A DNA stretch of 64,000 nucleotides from Tribonema minus (GCA_017506865.1 JAFCMP010000021.1:186001-250000), one strand, 5' to 3'. Numbered from the stretch's first letter, positions 18,400 to 28,038 are shown. Notes: generated from the sequence alone by a model not told the origin. Numbers and translations: made by a program.

Positions 18400-19650
18400 T
18401 TAACGATATGCGCTGCGCTTTCGTGCCATCTCCTTCTCCTTCTCAACAGTGATAATCAGTTCGTCTTGATCATGCTCGTCGACCATAATCTTCTGTATGC
18501 GTTCTGCAAACTTCACGGCAGAAGCACATATGCTTTCCCAGTCATCTGCGTCAAAAGTTAAAGTGTCAGTGCTGCTCTCTCCCTTGTACTGTTGCACGAG
18601 ATCGCAAGTGTGAATGCCGGTGAGGAACATGTAAGCCATCACCTGGACTCTTTCGTATGCAGCAATATGCGTGAACAGGCGGTTTTGCCTCTTCTTTACT
18701 TCGACCAGACGCTTTCCGTCCTCACGCACCCCGTCGATTCTCCCACCTAGACATACGCCTTCGCCGATGACTTTCTTGTAGAATGTGTCGTTTCGGGCTA
18801 CGACTCGCTGACGCACACGCTTTTCATAGTCCTCAACGACGCCCTGCTCTCCTTCCCGTCCCCGTTTCTTATAGACTTCGCCGGTCACCTGGTCCGCAGC
18901 GAGACAGTCAGCCACCTTCGCGCAGTTCATGGCCTCGAGCACACTCGCGACGGTCGCTGCTGCATCCCGAGCGCGGCGCTCCGCTGCACACTTTGCAGCA
19001 TCGGCAGCTAGCGCTGCAGCTTTCGCTTTCTCCTCTGAATCGGCTCGGGTCTTCTCTTGGAGCTCTTCACTGAGACGAGATGCAGAGGCGGCGACTTCAT
19101 CTTTAGCCTGCTGTGCCCTTCCCGCTGCTACCACAGACGCCGCCTCTGCTCTCTCCGCTTCAGCTGCAGCATCCTGCTCTACCTGCTTGAGCGAACACGC
19201 CGTCTTCACGGCTTCCTCCACTCTCGCAGTTGCCTCATCCGTCAGTGCTATCGGCGCACACGCCTTCATCATGTGCTGTCGGTCCATGTTCTTGACGTCG
19301 TGGATAGTCTGAGCATCGGCGTGCACAACTGTCTTCTGCATGAGCTCGTGTATCTGTCGCTGCAGCTCTTGTGGGTCACACTTCACTGCAGCTGCCATGT
19401 CGAGAGTTTCGGGCAACTGCGCCTCCCTGATGCGTGTACGGTGCATCGCATTGGTGTATGCATGCATATCAGCGCGTTTCCAGATTGCCAGCGCAGCAGC
19501 ATGGCTGCTGTGGTACCTATTTCGACCCACGCACGCAGCGAGCTCATATGCTTGCAGCAGCAACATGAGGCAGGAGGGGGATCTCTTGCACTTGCCACAT
19601 ATATAAATAGTGCACTCGCATACGCGCATGAGGACCATTCTGTTGACCAT
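18400..19650 (-). CDS. RecB-family PD-(D/E)XK nuclease with coiled-coil insert
   Basis: 416 residues. An N-terminal block YELAACVGRNRYHSSH...IWKR is followed by a long Ala/Glu-rich coiled coil (about 100-250). The nuclease core is at the C-terminus: GGRIDGV (about 305), LVEVKKR (about 317) and ERVQVMAYM, giving the D...ExK...Q set. This order is seen in a RecB-like nuclease family of giant viruses and protists. It probably trims or repairs DNA. ATG 19650 is the first start; internal Mets are possible. Confidence 0.7.
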   Translation of the reverse strand: MVNRMVLMRVCECTIYICGKCKRSPSCLMLLLQAYELAACVGRNRYHSSHAAALAIWKRADMHAYTNAMHRTRIREAQLPETLDMAAAVKCDPQELQRQIHELMQKTVVHADAQTIHDVKNMDRQHMMKACAPIALTDEATARVEEAVKTACSLKQVEQDAAAEAERAEAASVVAAGRAQQAKDEVAASASRLSEELQEKTRADSEEKAKAAALAADAAKCAAERRARDAAATVASVLEAMNCAKVADCLAADQVTGEVYKKRGREGEQGVVEDYEKRVRQRVVARNDTFYKKVIGEGVCLGGRIDGVREDGKRLVEVKKRQNRLFTHIAAYERVQVMAYMFLTGIHTCDLVQQYKGESSTDTLTFDADDWESICASAVKFAERIQKIMVDEHDQDELIITVEKEKEMARKRSAYR

Positions 19651-19909
19651 ACATGGCTATATGAGGGGAAGGATTTTGTCGCCGAGTTGCTTTCTTCCGC
19701 GCATGCTATTTACACAAACAGTGCAATATGTTCGCTGTGTGAACAGCGCATGCAGCACATGAAGAACAACCAGTCTACAGGCAAACAAGAGGGCGAAATG
19801 CAAGCAAGAAGTGCTGTGTGGCTTTGCACAGGTGACCTGCGTGATCCGAGGCTAATGTCAGTTTTATAAAAATAAATGTACGCTAGCATGCAGCGGTTCC
19901 CCCAAAACC

Positions 19910-20422
19910 ATGGATAGACCGCTCATCACACTTCACATCGAAACGATCATAGAGGAGCTGCGTCGGAGCCCCGATGAGGCAGTGGCGCACGCTCGACGTA
20001 TGTATGAGATGCACGGAAGAGGCGCAGGGACTTTCACCTACTCGTCTCTTGAAGATGCGAGATTGAGAGTGTGCACGCCGCGCTACGTGCAAATGAGCGA
20101 TGTAAACAGGTTCAGGTTACCGCAATTGCAACACATGGTCGAATCGTATGATGAAGTCTCATCGTGCGTTGTGGTGATCGGGATCGGATCGCGTGGCGGT
20201 CGATGGGCAAGGAAGGCGATAACTCTCACCGAAAACACGAGACACGATCTCTCCACTTCTTCCATCACGCTGAGGCGTGAGGCCATGCACAAATGTGATC
20301 GCAAAGGTTGCAGCAACGTCAGCAGCGTCGACTGCAAGGCTTGCTGCGCCAGGTACTGCACGCGGCAATGCATGGACGAGGACGTCGCGCACGATCGATG
20401 CATGCAAACTAAATATGCATGA
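19910..20422 (+). CDS. Protein with C-terminal MYND-type zinc finger
   Basis: 170 residues. The last 45 residues hold Cys and His in MYND spacing: CDRKGC, CKACCARYCTRQC, then H and C. The N-terminal part has an ordered helix pair and a strand-rich core but is not recognised. Together with the gene at 8855 this gives the window two MYND proteins. Confidence 0.6.
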   Translation: MDRPLITLHIETIIEELRRSPDEAVAHARRMYEMHGRGAGTFTYSSLEDARLRVCTPRYVQMSDVNRFRLPQLQHMVESYDEVSSCVVVIGIGSRGGRWARKAITLTENTRHDLSTSSITLRREAMHKCDRKGCSNVSSVDCKACCARYCTRQCMDEDVAHDRCMQTKYA

Positions 20423-20615
20423 GAATGCCATGACTGACCTCAGTTGATCACGCGCGCCAGATCTTCTGCTCAGGCCCCAGGAAGCAATTGATCGCTGCCC
20501 CCTTCCGGCTTGCGGATGCTGCTGCTATCGTTACGCTTCAGCCAGCGTGGTTCACATCGGGTCAATAGCCGCCGTCGCCATGTCTGCACGTTCTGCTTCT
20601 CCTCTTGCACGCACG

Positions 20616-20805
20616 GTGGGGGTAACAGGTTTATTTGTTATCCCCACCCAGGTGGGGGTAACAGGTTTTTTTGTTGGGAATCCCAGGTGGGGTTAACAGG
20701 GGTTTTTGTTCCCCCCACCCGCTCGATCAGCAGAGGACATCACCAGTGACAAAACTCATCACCAGTGACCCAGGTGGGGGTAACAGGTTTTTTTGTTATC
20801 CCCAC
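20616..20805. repeat. Four copies of a 32-bp imperfect palindrome with T-rich loop
   Basis: Units start at 20616, 20652, 20687 and 20774. The best copies pair GTGGGG(G)TAACA with TGTTA(T)CCCCAC around a GGTTTTTT loop, with one G/T wobble in the arms. Copy 2 has lost its right arm. They lie in the 720-bp gap between the MYND gene and the F-box/ankyrin gene. Possible terminators or remnants of a miniature element. Confidence 0.8.
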
Positions 20806-20993
20806 TTGCTGAGCAGTGTCACAGCAATGCCCACCACCAGCCCGAGGCAGGGCGCCAACGCGCGGATTCCTGATGCAGCAAAATGAGTCAGTGATGCTGC
20901 ATACCAGGACGAGCTCAAACAGAAGGCTAGGTTGGGCATTCGCAAAAGGAGGGCAACACTACTCACCTGTGATGCGCTTTCGTCACTGGTGAC
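20740..20993. repeat. TCACYRGTGA palindromic motifs
   Basis: TCACCAGTGA occurs at 20740-20749 and 20759-20768, and GTCACTGGTGAC at 20982-20993, upstream of ATG 21145. The same palindrome class recurs at 61426-61437 and 61446-61457. Regular palindromes upstream of two unrelated genes suggest a binding site for a dimeric protein. Confidence 0.55.
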
Positions 20994-21144
20994 GCGCTGC
21001 GCCGGGTTTTGTAGTATTCTGAGTATCATACGAGATATATTCCCCCGCGGCACATGTACATTCCCCGTCTGCATAACCCCCTGACGTTGAGCTACAACAC
21101 AACGCATAATTCTGTCAAAGATCCAGAGCGACAACACCTCCCTC

Positions 21145-22443
21145 ATGGATCGTGACGGGGCGAACAAGGTAGCACGGCTTTCGGAAACACGACATAACCA
21201 ACCGCAAAGATGGATCAGCGACGACAGCATCGAGTCGATTTGCAGCTTTCTCGGCCCGGGCCACTTCTGGTCCGCGTGCTTGAATTCCGCTTGGAGGATG
21301 GCCTACATGCGAGCGACCGATGCGACGACGACAGCCATCACCTCTTCCTTCGCCATCTTCAACATCGCCTACGCTTCTGGCTACATCGTCAGCGAGAGCG
21401 CCTGCCATTCGTTGGCTAGAGCCGGAGGGCTGGAGCAGCTCCAGTTCATCAAGGCCAACGTGCCCGACCTGCTCTGGAGCCATGAGGTGACGGACGCAGC
21501 TGCGGCGGGGGGCAATTTAACGACTCTGCAGTGGTTGCTCGAAAACGACGTGCCGCTGACCACTAAAACCGCTCAGGCCGCCGCTAGAGGAGGACACGTG
21601 CATGTTCTCGCCTGGCTACTTCGAGCCGGCGTATACGACAAGAAAATGTTCTCCCATGCCGGCGCCGGCGGCATGACGAATGTACTGCAGTGGCTTCACG
21701 ATATTCCTGACAAGAACCTCAGGAGGCTAGGAAAATTTTCCACAGCGGTGACCAGCGCGGCGGCCACGGGGCAGGTCGAGACGTTGAAGTGGCTGATCGA
21801 CCACGGCTTCAAGACCCGCAATCACGACATCACGGCAGCCGCTCAGGGCGGGTTTACGGAATGTGTCGAGCTCATCTACCCTCACGTCGTCGTCGGCCTG
21901 TGCGATGACGCAGTCAACGCAGCGGCGGGGGCGGGCAACGCCGCCCTCGTCGGGTGGCTCGTCGACCACCAGTTCCCCACTGACCGGTTCACATGCGAGA
22001 TCGTGGCGAAGATGGGGGACGTGCATCTGCTCGAGCGGATCAGGGTGCGAGGCGAAAAATTAAACAGGAGCATCTGCAGAGGAGCAGCTGCGGGAGGGCA
22101 CCTTCACGTGCTCCAGTACGCAAAGGACAACGGATACAGAGGTGGCGAGGACGCGTGCCGCGCAGCAGCTGGCGGGGGGCACTTGGAGGCCCTGAAGCAT
22201 ATTCATGCTGACGGTGCCCTGTTGACACAGTTTACATTCACACAGGCGGCGCGCTTCGGCGACGTCGATGTCCTGGAGTGGCTGTGGCAGCAGGACTGCC
22301 CCTGGTCCGCCAACACGTATGCAGCCGCAGCCGCAGGAGGACACCTGCACGCTCTGCAGTGGCTGCGGGAACGCGGATGTCAGTGGAACGCACACACCAT
22401 CACGGAGGCTGCCGAATACGGTCGCCTAGACATCGTCATGTGA
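21145..22443 (+). CDS. F-box-like/ankyrin-type repeat protein, cut short by TGA
   Basis: 432 residues. The N-terminus (WISDDSIESICSFLGPGHF) looks like a divergent F-box; F-box proteins recruit targets to SCF ubiquitin ligases. The rest is a series of 27-33-residue repeats with the AAAGGHLHxLxWLxxxGC pattern common in giant-virus ankyrin proteins. The frame ends at TGA 22441-22443. The repeats continue in the same frame beyond it (22444-22836), and the register shows that a Trp codon is expected at the stop. A close relative is at 52767. Confidence 0.75.
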   Translation: MDRDGANKVARLSETRHNQPQRWISDDSIESICSFLGPGHFWSACLNSAWRMAYMRATDATTTAITSSFAIFNIAYASGYIVSESACHSLARAGGLEQLQFIKANVPDLLWSHEVTDAAAAGGNLTTLQWLLENDVPLTTKTAQAAARGGHVHVLAWLLRAGVYDKKMFSHAGAGGMTNVLQWLHDIPDKNLRRLGKFSTAVTSAAATGQVETLKWLIDHGFKTRNHDITAAAQGGFTECVELIYPHVVVGLCDDAVNAAAGAGNAALVGWLVDHQFPTDRFTCEIVAKMGDVHLLERIRVRGEKLNRSICRGAAAGGHLHVLQYAKDNGYRGGEDACRAAAGGGHLEALKHIHADGALLTQFTFTQAARFGDVDVLEWLWQQDCPWSANTYAAAAAGGHLHALQWLRERGCQWNAHTITEAAEYGRLDIVM

Positions 22444-22836
22444 GCGCGCAGCGGCGGGTGCAGGTGGGGTCCCAGTTCCATATCGGGTGCCGTCAGGAAC
22501 AAAAAAGTCAATGTCGCGATATGGATGCTGCAGAACGGATGCCCCTTCAACGACGCGACAGTAAATGCAGCCATAGCCATCAATGCTGCAGGTCTCATCG
22601 GTCTCATGCGCGCATCGGGACGACACATCAGAATATCAGACAAGATGATCAATGTGGCGATGCAAAAGTGCCGACCGAGCGTAATTACGTGTCTTGAGGA
22701 ATGGAAGGCGTCACGCGCAGCAGCGACTGCGCCCTACGCAGAGCAAGGTACACCTGTAGTTGCGGCTCGAGGGAGTTTGATTACGGAGTGTATGTCCATC
22801 AAATGCTCGACAAGCTGTTTGAAAAGGACGCGTTGA
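22444..22836 (+). pseudogene. Continuation of the F-box/ankyrin gene after a nonsense codon
   Basis: Same frame as 21145-22443. It contains ARSGGCRW, then AIWMLQNGCPFNDATVNAAI and further repeat-like sequence. GC-to-GC spacing is 27 residues before, across and after the stop, and residue 23 of each unit is Trp, which is exactly where the TGA sits. So this is a TGG-to-TGA change, not a gene end. The last part overlaps the following kinase gene. Confidence 0.65.
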
Positions 22837-23333
22837 TCATGATGCCTCACATATCTGATGCTGTTAAGGTAGCCATCGATCGCGACGGCAGCAAAGTGGG
22901 ACTCCTTATCATGCACGTGTCCGGTCAGCCTCTGTCGCATGTTTTCACATCACGCAATTCAAAGCTGGCCGTGACGGCAGCTTCCACTGTGGGAGCCGTC
23001 TTGAAGCGACTGCACCAGCACGAGATAGTTCATGGAGATGCGCACTCAGACAACTTTTTGATGGGGGATGACGGAATTGTGTACGTGATCGACTTTGACC
23101 GAATGACGTCCATCAGAGGTGCGAGCAAGAGAGTGACGACCGAGTGCATGGACTATGATTTGGTGCTTTTTCTGCAATTCACACCGGTACACGTCTGGAA
23201 ACCTTTTTTCAATGCGTACGGGCGCACTCCCGCATATACACTTTCAAAGAAAACGGTAGGGACAGTGATGCAAAAGCTATGGAGAAAATACAGCGACTAC
23301 CTCGACGAGCAGATGCTGCACGTCAATGAATAG
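22701..23333 (+). CDS. Small protein kinase-like protein (RIO/Bud32-like)
   Basis: 210 residues. The C-lobe is clear: IVHGDAHSDNFLM has the catalytic HxDxxxxN and YVIDFDRM the metal-binding DFD. This HGD(A/L)H form is typical of RIO, Bud32 and aminoglycoside-kinase-like enzymes. The N-lobe is short (from YVHQMLDKLFEKDALIMM), without an obvious Gly-rich loop, so the ATP-binding part may be reduced or the gene truncated at its 5' end. ATG 22701 lies inside the remnant ankyrin frame. Confidence 0.7.
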   Translation: MEGVTRSSDCALRRARYTCSCGSREFDYGVYVHQMLDKLFEKDALIMMPHISDAVKVAIDRDGSKVGLLIMHVSGQPLSHVFTSRNSKLAVTAASTVGAVLKRLHQHEIVHGDAHSDNFLMGDDGIVYVIDFDRMTSIRGASKRVTTECMDYDLVLFLQFTPVHVWKPFFNAYGRTPAYTLSKKTVGTVMQKLWRKYSDYLDEQMLHVNE

Positions 23334-23338
23334 GTTAC

Positions 23339-24088
23339 TCACTTGTACGGTATGAACGAAAAAGCCCTGGGGATATCGAATGATGCGGTGAGCACTGGGA
23401 TCTGAGCGTAGCCTTGGGCCCTGAGAAGTTTTCTCATCTCGGCCACAAGCTTGAACACGTCTGTCCGGGTCGCAGGATTGATCTTCTGTGACTTGATGCG
23501 CGCGCACGTCATCACCCCTTGGTACGTCCGGCTGTCCTGATCGTATGCATCAGCGGACGTCTGAGGGTCCCGACACCCGGAAATGTAAGCTATTTTTCCA
23601 GGGAGCTCTGCATCACCTGACAGTGTGCATATCTTTGATGTGTACTGCCTGTTCATGTCCAGCAGAGAGCCAGAGTGACACGCGTCTGCTAGAAAGCAGA
23701 CTGTTGTGGCAATGTTGAATCGCTGCAGAAGTGATTTCAGAAGATCATCGGTGATGACGCCCTTGATGTTGAAGTCAGAGGGGCATATAGCCTCATCCCT
23801 ACCATCAGCCTCATCTCCGGTCACATCTTTGACCTGTGTGCCATGCCCGCTGTAACTGATGAAAACATAGTTCAAGTTTTGTGAGACGCTGAGATCAGCG
23901 AGATGCGATATCGCATTGCATAACTCCTCTCCGGTGGGCTCACATAGCACAGTGATGTCTTCCATTGCCACAGCTCCTGAACCATCCAGCAGCTTTGACA
24001 AGTTGTTGGCGTCATTCACACATCCTTGCAGTGCATTCGCAGTCTTGCCATAATTGATTCCGATGCAAAGCGCTCTTGATCTACTCAT
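23339..24088 (-). CDS. Metacaspase (caspase-like cysteine protease)
   Basis: 249 residues forming a single p20/p10-type metacaspase domain. It starts RALCIGINYGKTANALQGCVNDA. The catalytic His82 is in SYSGHGTQ and the catalytic Cys137 in DACHSGSLLD. Metacaspases cut after Arg/Lys and control cell death in protists and algae. A viral copy could alter host death or process virion proteins. It is convergent with the kinase gene, 5 bp apart. Confidence 0.9.
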   Translation of the reverse strand: MSRSRALCIGINYGKTANALQGCVNDANNLSKLLDGSGAVAMEDITVLCEPTGEELCNAISHLADLSVSQNLNYVFISYSGHGTQVKDVTGDEADGRDEAICPSDFNIKGVITDDLLKSLLQRFNIATTVCFLADACHSGSLLDMNRQYTSKICTLSGDAELPGKIAYISGCRDPQTSADAYDQDSRTYQGVMTCARIKSQKINPATRTDVFKLVAEMRKLLRAQGYAQIPVLTASFDIPRAFSFIPYK

Positions 24089-24151
24089 GTGCTAGTTTAA
24101 GCTTACACCTACATTTTTATTTGCACTTTTGCATCTTAAAGTTGATTAATT

Positions 24152-24371
24152 CTAATTTGGAATCCGGTGCTGACATAAATACTTTTCACAGCGGCTGGGA
24201 TTGTGGACATGCCTCGCAATGACAATCTGCATTCCGTTGTCGTTGTAGTTGATGTAAAATCGTTTGGTGGTGCTGAAATCTGGGCTGAATGCGATGACCC
24301 CGGGATGATACGCGGCGGCGGCGACGACTGAGAGGTCTCGACGCGCCAACTCCGACTGTATGATACGCTTC
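24152..24371 (-). pseudogene. Open frame without start downstream of the LysM gene
   Basis: The minus-strand frame reads NRHLEKRIIQSELARRDLSV, then PGVIAFSPDFSTTKRFY and a strand-like end, finishing at 24152. It has no usable ATG and begins where the LysM frame ends, one frame over. It is probably the second domain of one gene broken by an indel. An alternative is a 46-base intron (GTGAAG...ATACAG, about 24341-24386 on the minus strand) that would join the frames but remove the end of the LysM fold. The 3' end contains a diverged piece of the 236-bp repeat. Confidence 0.45.
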
Positions 24372-24581
24372 TCAAGATGACGATTGATGATAAAGCTTCA
24401 CTGTTTTTCCAGGGATTAGGAAGGAGACGAAACTGCCGTCTGGCCTAGGTGAAGTCGTTCCGACAGCGCCGTACCAAGTCGCAGCATGCTGTACATATTC
24501 TGCGCTCATCCCGAACTTGGTGCCGACTCCCTGGAACGTATCCCCTCGCTGTGTGATGTACTTGTATCCTCTGTCAGTCAT
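24372..24581 (-). CDS. LysM-domain protein
   Basis: 69 residues from ATG 24581 (the frame stays open upstream, but MTDRG immediately precedes the domain). YKYITQRGDTFQGVGTKFGM, then EYVQHAATW and FLIPGKTVKLY, follows the LysM pattern (Y-x-VxxGDTfxxIAxxfg...I.pGq.L.i). LysM binds chitin- or peptidoglycan-like glycans, so adsorption to a host wall is possible. The following frame (24152-24371) may belong to the same gene. Confidence 0.6.
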   Translation of the reverse strand: MTDRGYKYITQRGDTFQGVGTKFGMSAEYVQHAATWYGAVGTTSPRPDGSFVSFLIPGKTVKLYHQSSS

Positions 24582-24649
24582 GGTGCTGCGTGAAGGCGTG
24601 TGCAATGCTTGCCTTGAAAAAAGCGACACTCCGTAATACACGTGGCTCG

Positions 24650-27600
24650 TCCTGCCAGAAATGCTTTTCAGAGCGGCTGACCCAAAATCCGGAAGGGGTG
24701 AGTGGTGACTATGGGAGGTTCAAGACTCCCCTACATGGTTACTCACCGTCAAGGGTATGAATTCTGTTACTATATTTATCTGACGTTTACTTTTTACTTC
24801 AACAGTCTGTACTTTGCAATCCAGTACTGCCAGAAATACTTTTCAGAGCGGCTGACCCAAAATCCGGAAGGGGTGAGTGGTGACTATGGGAGGTTCAAGA
24901 CTCCCCTACATGGTTACTCACCGTCAAGGGTATGAATTCTGTTACTATATTTATCTGACGTTTACTTTTTACTTCAACAGTCTGTACTTTGCAATCCAGT
25001 ACTGCCAGAAATACTTTTCAGAGCGGCTGACCCAAAATCCGGAAGGTACGACCCTTAGCAGATTTTCGTAAGTCACACAAATATTATGTAGCACCATATA
25101 CCGGTAGGGTAAGCGGTGACTATCGGAGGTTCAAGGCTCCCCTACATGGTTACTGACCCTAAAGGGTATGTATCTTAAAATTAGAATAATTTGAAGTTTA
25201 CTTCTTACTTCAACAGTCTGTACTTTGCAATCCGGTACTGCCAGAAATACTTTTCAGAGCGGCTGACCCAAAATCGGACAGGTACGACCCTTAGCAGATT
25301 TTCGTAAATCACGCAAATATTATGTAGCATCATGTACCGGTAGGGCGAGTGGTGACTATCGGAGGTTCAAAGCTCCCCTACATGGTTACTGACCCTAAAG
25401 GGTATGTATCTTAAAATTAGTATAATTTGAAGTTTACTTCTTACTTCAACAGTCTGTACGTTGCAATCCGGTACTGCCAGAAATACTTTTCAGAGCGGCT
25501 GACCCAAAATTGGACAGGTACGACCCTTAGCAGATTTTCGTAAATCACGCAAACATTATGTAGCATCATGTACCGGTAGGGCGAGTGGTGACTATCGGAG
25601 GTTCAAAGCTCCCCTACATGGTTACTGACCCTGAAGGGTATGTATTCTGTACTAAATATAATTTGAGGTTTACTTCTTACTTCAACAGTCTGTGCTTTGC
25701 AATCCGGTACTGCCAGAAATACTTTTCAGAGCGGCTGACCCAAAATCGGACAGGTACGACCCTTAGCAGATTTTCGTAAATCACGCAAATATTATGTAGC
25801 ATCATGTACCGGTAGGGTGAGTGGTGACTATCGGAGGTTCAAAGCTCCCCTACATGGTTACTGACCCTAAAGGGTATGTATTCTGTACTAAATATAATTT
25901 GAGGTTTACTTCTTACTTCAACAGTCTGTGCTTTGCAATCCGGTACTGCCAGAAATACTTTTCAGAGCGGCTGACCCAAAATCGGACAGAAACGACCCTG
26001 AGCAGATTTTCGTAAATCACGCAAATATTATGTAGCATCATGTACCGGTAGGGTGAGTGGTGACTATCGGAGGTTCAAGGCTCCCCTACATGGTTACTGA
26101 CCCTAAAGGGTATGTATTCTGTACAAAATATAATTTGAAGTTTACTTCTTACTTCAACAGTCTGTACTTTGCAATCCGGTACTGCCAGAAATACTTTTCA
26201 GAGCGGCTGACCCAAAATCGGACAGGTACGACCCTCAGCAGATTTTCGTAAATCACGCAAATATTATGTAGCATCATGTACCGGTAGGGCGAGTGGTGAC
26301 TATCGGAGGTTCAAAGCTCCCCTACATGGTTACTGACCCTAAATGGTATGTATCTTGAAAGTAGTATAATTTGAAGTTTACTTCTTACTTCAACAGTCTA
26401 CACTTTGCAATCCGGTACTGCCAGAAATACTTTTCAGAGCGGCTGACCCAAAATCGGACAGGTACGACCCTTAGCAGATTTTCGTAAATCACGCAAATAT
26501 TATGTAGCATCATGTACCGGTAGGGTGAGTGGTGACTATCGGAGGTTCAAGGCTCCCCTACATGGTTACTGACCCTAAAGGGTATGTATCTTAAAAATAG
26601 TATAATTTGAAGTTTACTTCTTACTTCAACAGTCTACACTTTGCAATCCGGTACTGCCAGAAATACTTTTCAGAGCGGCTGACCCAAAATCGGACAGGTA
26701 CGACCCTTAGCAGATTTTCGTAAATCACGCAAATATTATGTAGCATCATGTACCGGTAGGGTGAGTGGTGACTATCGGAGGTTCAAGGCTCCCCTACATG
26801 GTTACTGACCCTAAAGGGTATGTATTCTGTACAAAATATAATTTGAAGTTTACTTCTTACTTCAACAGTCTGTACTTTGCAATCCGGTACTGCCAGAAAT
26901 ACTTTTCAGAGCGGCTGACCCAAAATCGGACAGGTACGACCCTCAGCAGATTTTCGTAAATCACGCAAATATTATGTAGCATCATGTACCGGTAGGGCGA
27001 GTGGTGACTATCGGAGGTTCAAAGCTCCCCTACATGGTTACTGACCCTAAATGGTATGTATCTTGAAAGTAGTATAATTTGAAGTTTACTTCTTACTTCA
27101 ACAGTCTACACTTTGCAATCCGGTACTGCCAGAAATACTTTTCAGAGCGGCTGACCCAAAATCGGACAGGTACGACCCTTAGCAGATTTTCGTAAATCAC
27201 GCAAATATTATGTAGCATCATGTACCGGTAGGGTGAGTGGTGACTATCGGAGGTTCAAGGCTCCCCTACATGGTTACTGACCCTAAAGGGTATGTATCTT
27301 AAAATTAGTATAATTTGAAGTTTACTTCTTACTTCAACAGTCTGTACTTTGCAATCCGGTACTGCCAGAAATACTTTTCAGAGCGGCTGACCCAAAATCG
27401 GACAGGTACGACCCTTAGCAGATTTTCGTAAATCACGCAAATATTATGTAGCATCATGTACCGGTAGGGCGAGTGGTGACTATCGGAGGTTCAAAGCTCC
27501 CCTACATGGTTACTGACCCTAAAGGGTATGTATCTTAAAATTAGTATAATTTGAAGTTTACTTCTTACTTCAACAGTATGTACTTTGCAATCCGGTACTG

Positions 27601-27996
27601 CCAGAAATACTTTTCAGAGCGGCTGACCCAAAATCGGACAGGTACGACCCTTAGCAGATTTTCGTAAATCACGCAAATATTATGTAGCATCATACACCGG
27701 TAGGGTGAGTGGTGACTATCGGAGGTTCAAGGCTCCCCTACATGGTTACTGACCCTAAAGGGTATGTATCTTAAAAATAGTATAATTTGAAGTTTACTTC
27801 TTACTTCAACGGTCTGTACTTTGCAATCCGGTACTGCCAGAAATACTTTTCAGAGCGGCTGACCCAAATTCGGACAGGTACGACCCTTAGCAGATGTTTG
27901 TAAATCACGCAAATATTATGTAGCATCATATACCGGTAGGGTGAGTGGTGACTGTCGGAGGTTCAAGGCCCCCCCACATGGTTACTCACCCTAAAG
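24650..27996. repeat. Tandem array of a 236-bp unit, about 15 copies
   Basis: The GTGACTATCGGAGGTTC core recurs at about 24702 and 24877 (175 bp apart), then every 236 bp: 25113, 25349, 25585, 25821, 26057, 26293, 26529, 26765, 27001, 27237, 27473, 27709 and 27945. Units at 26057-26764 and 26765-27472 repeat as a three-unit (708-bp) higher-order block. Each unit contains an imperfect inverted repeat (TAGGGTGAGT...ACTGACCCTA). It also has a GGAG/CTCC hairpin around GTTCAAGG and an intron-like GTATGT...TTCAACAG stretch. Short open frames of 64 codons occur in some units only and are not conserved, so I do not call genes here. Confidence 0.95.
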
Positions 27997-28038
27997 AGCT
28001 CTGCACCGTCTTATGGCGATCATACTCGTCCAGACTTA

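Noticed and set aside
20796-21146. 116-codon minus-strand frame divergent from the F-box/ankyrin gene
   Set aside because: Hydrophobic but without a recognisable pattern, and it ends inside the hairpin repeat; support too weak for a gene call.
22441-22443. TGA read as Trp (altered genetic code)
   Set aside because: Many intact genes end in TGA, and other in-frame stops include TAA and TGA at Arg positions, so a general reassignment does not fit.
22440-22496. A 57-bp intron (GTGAGC...CAG) removing the TGA in the ankyrin gene
   Set aside because: Splicing would break the exact 27-residue repeat spacing that is kept if the TGA is simply a changed Trp codon.
24702-26959. 64-codon open frames repeated in the array units as a gene family
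   Set aside because: They start with GTG, are closed by stops in about half of the units and show no codon-like conservation.
24650-27996. CRISPR array
   Set aside because: Unit is 236 bp with no separate short repeats and unique spacers, and there are no cas genes; it is a satellite.
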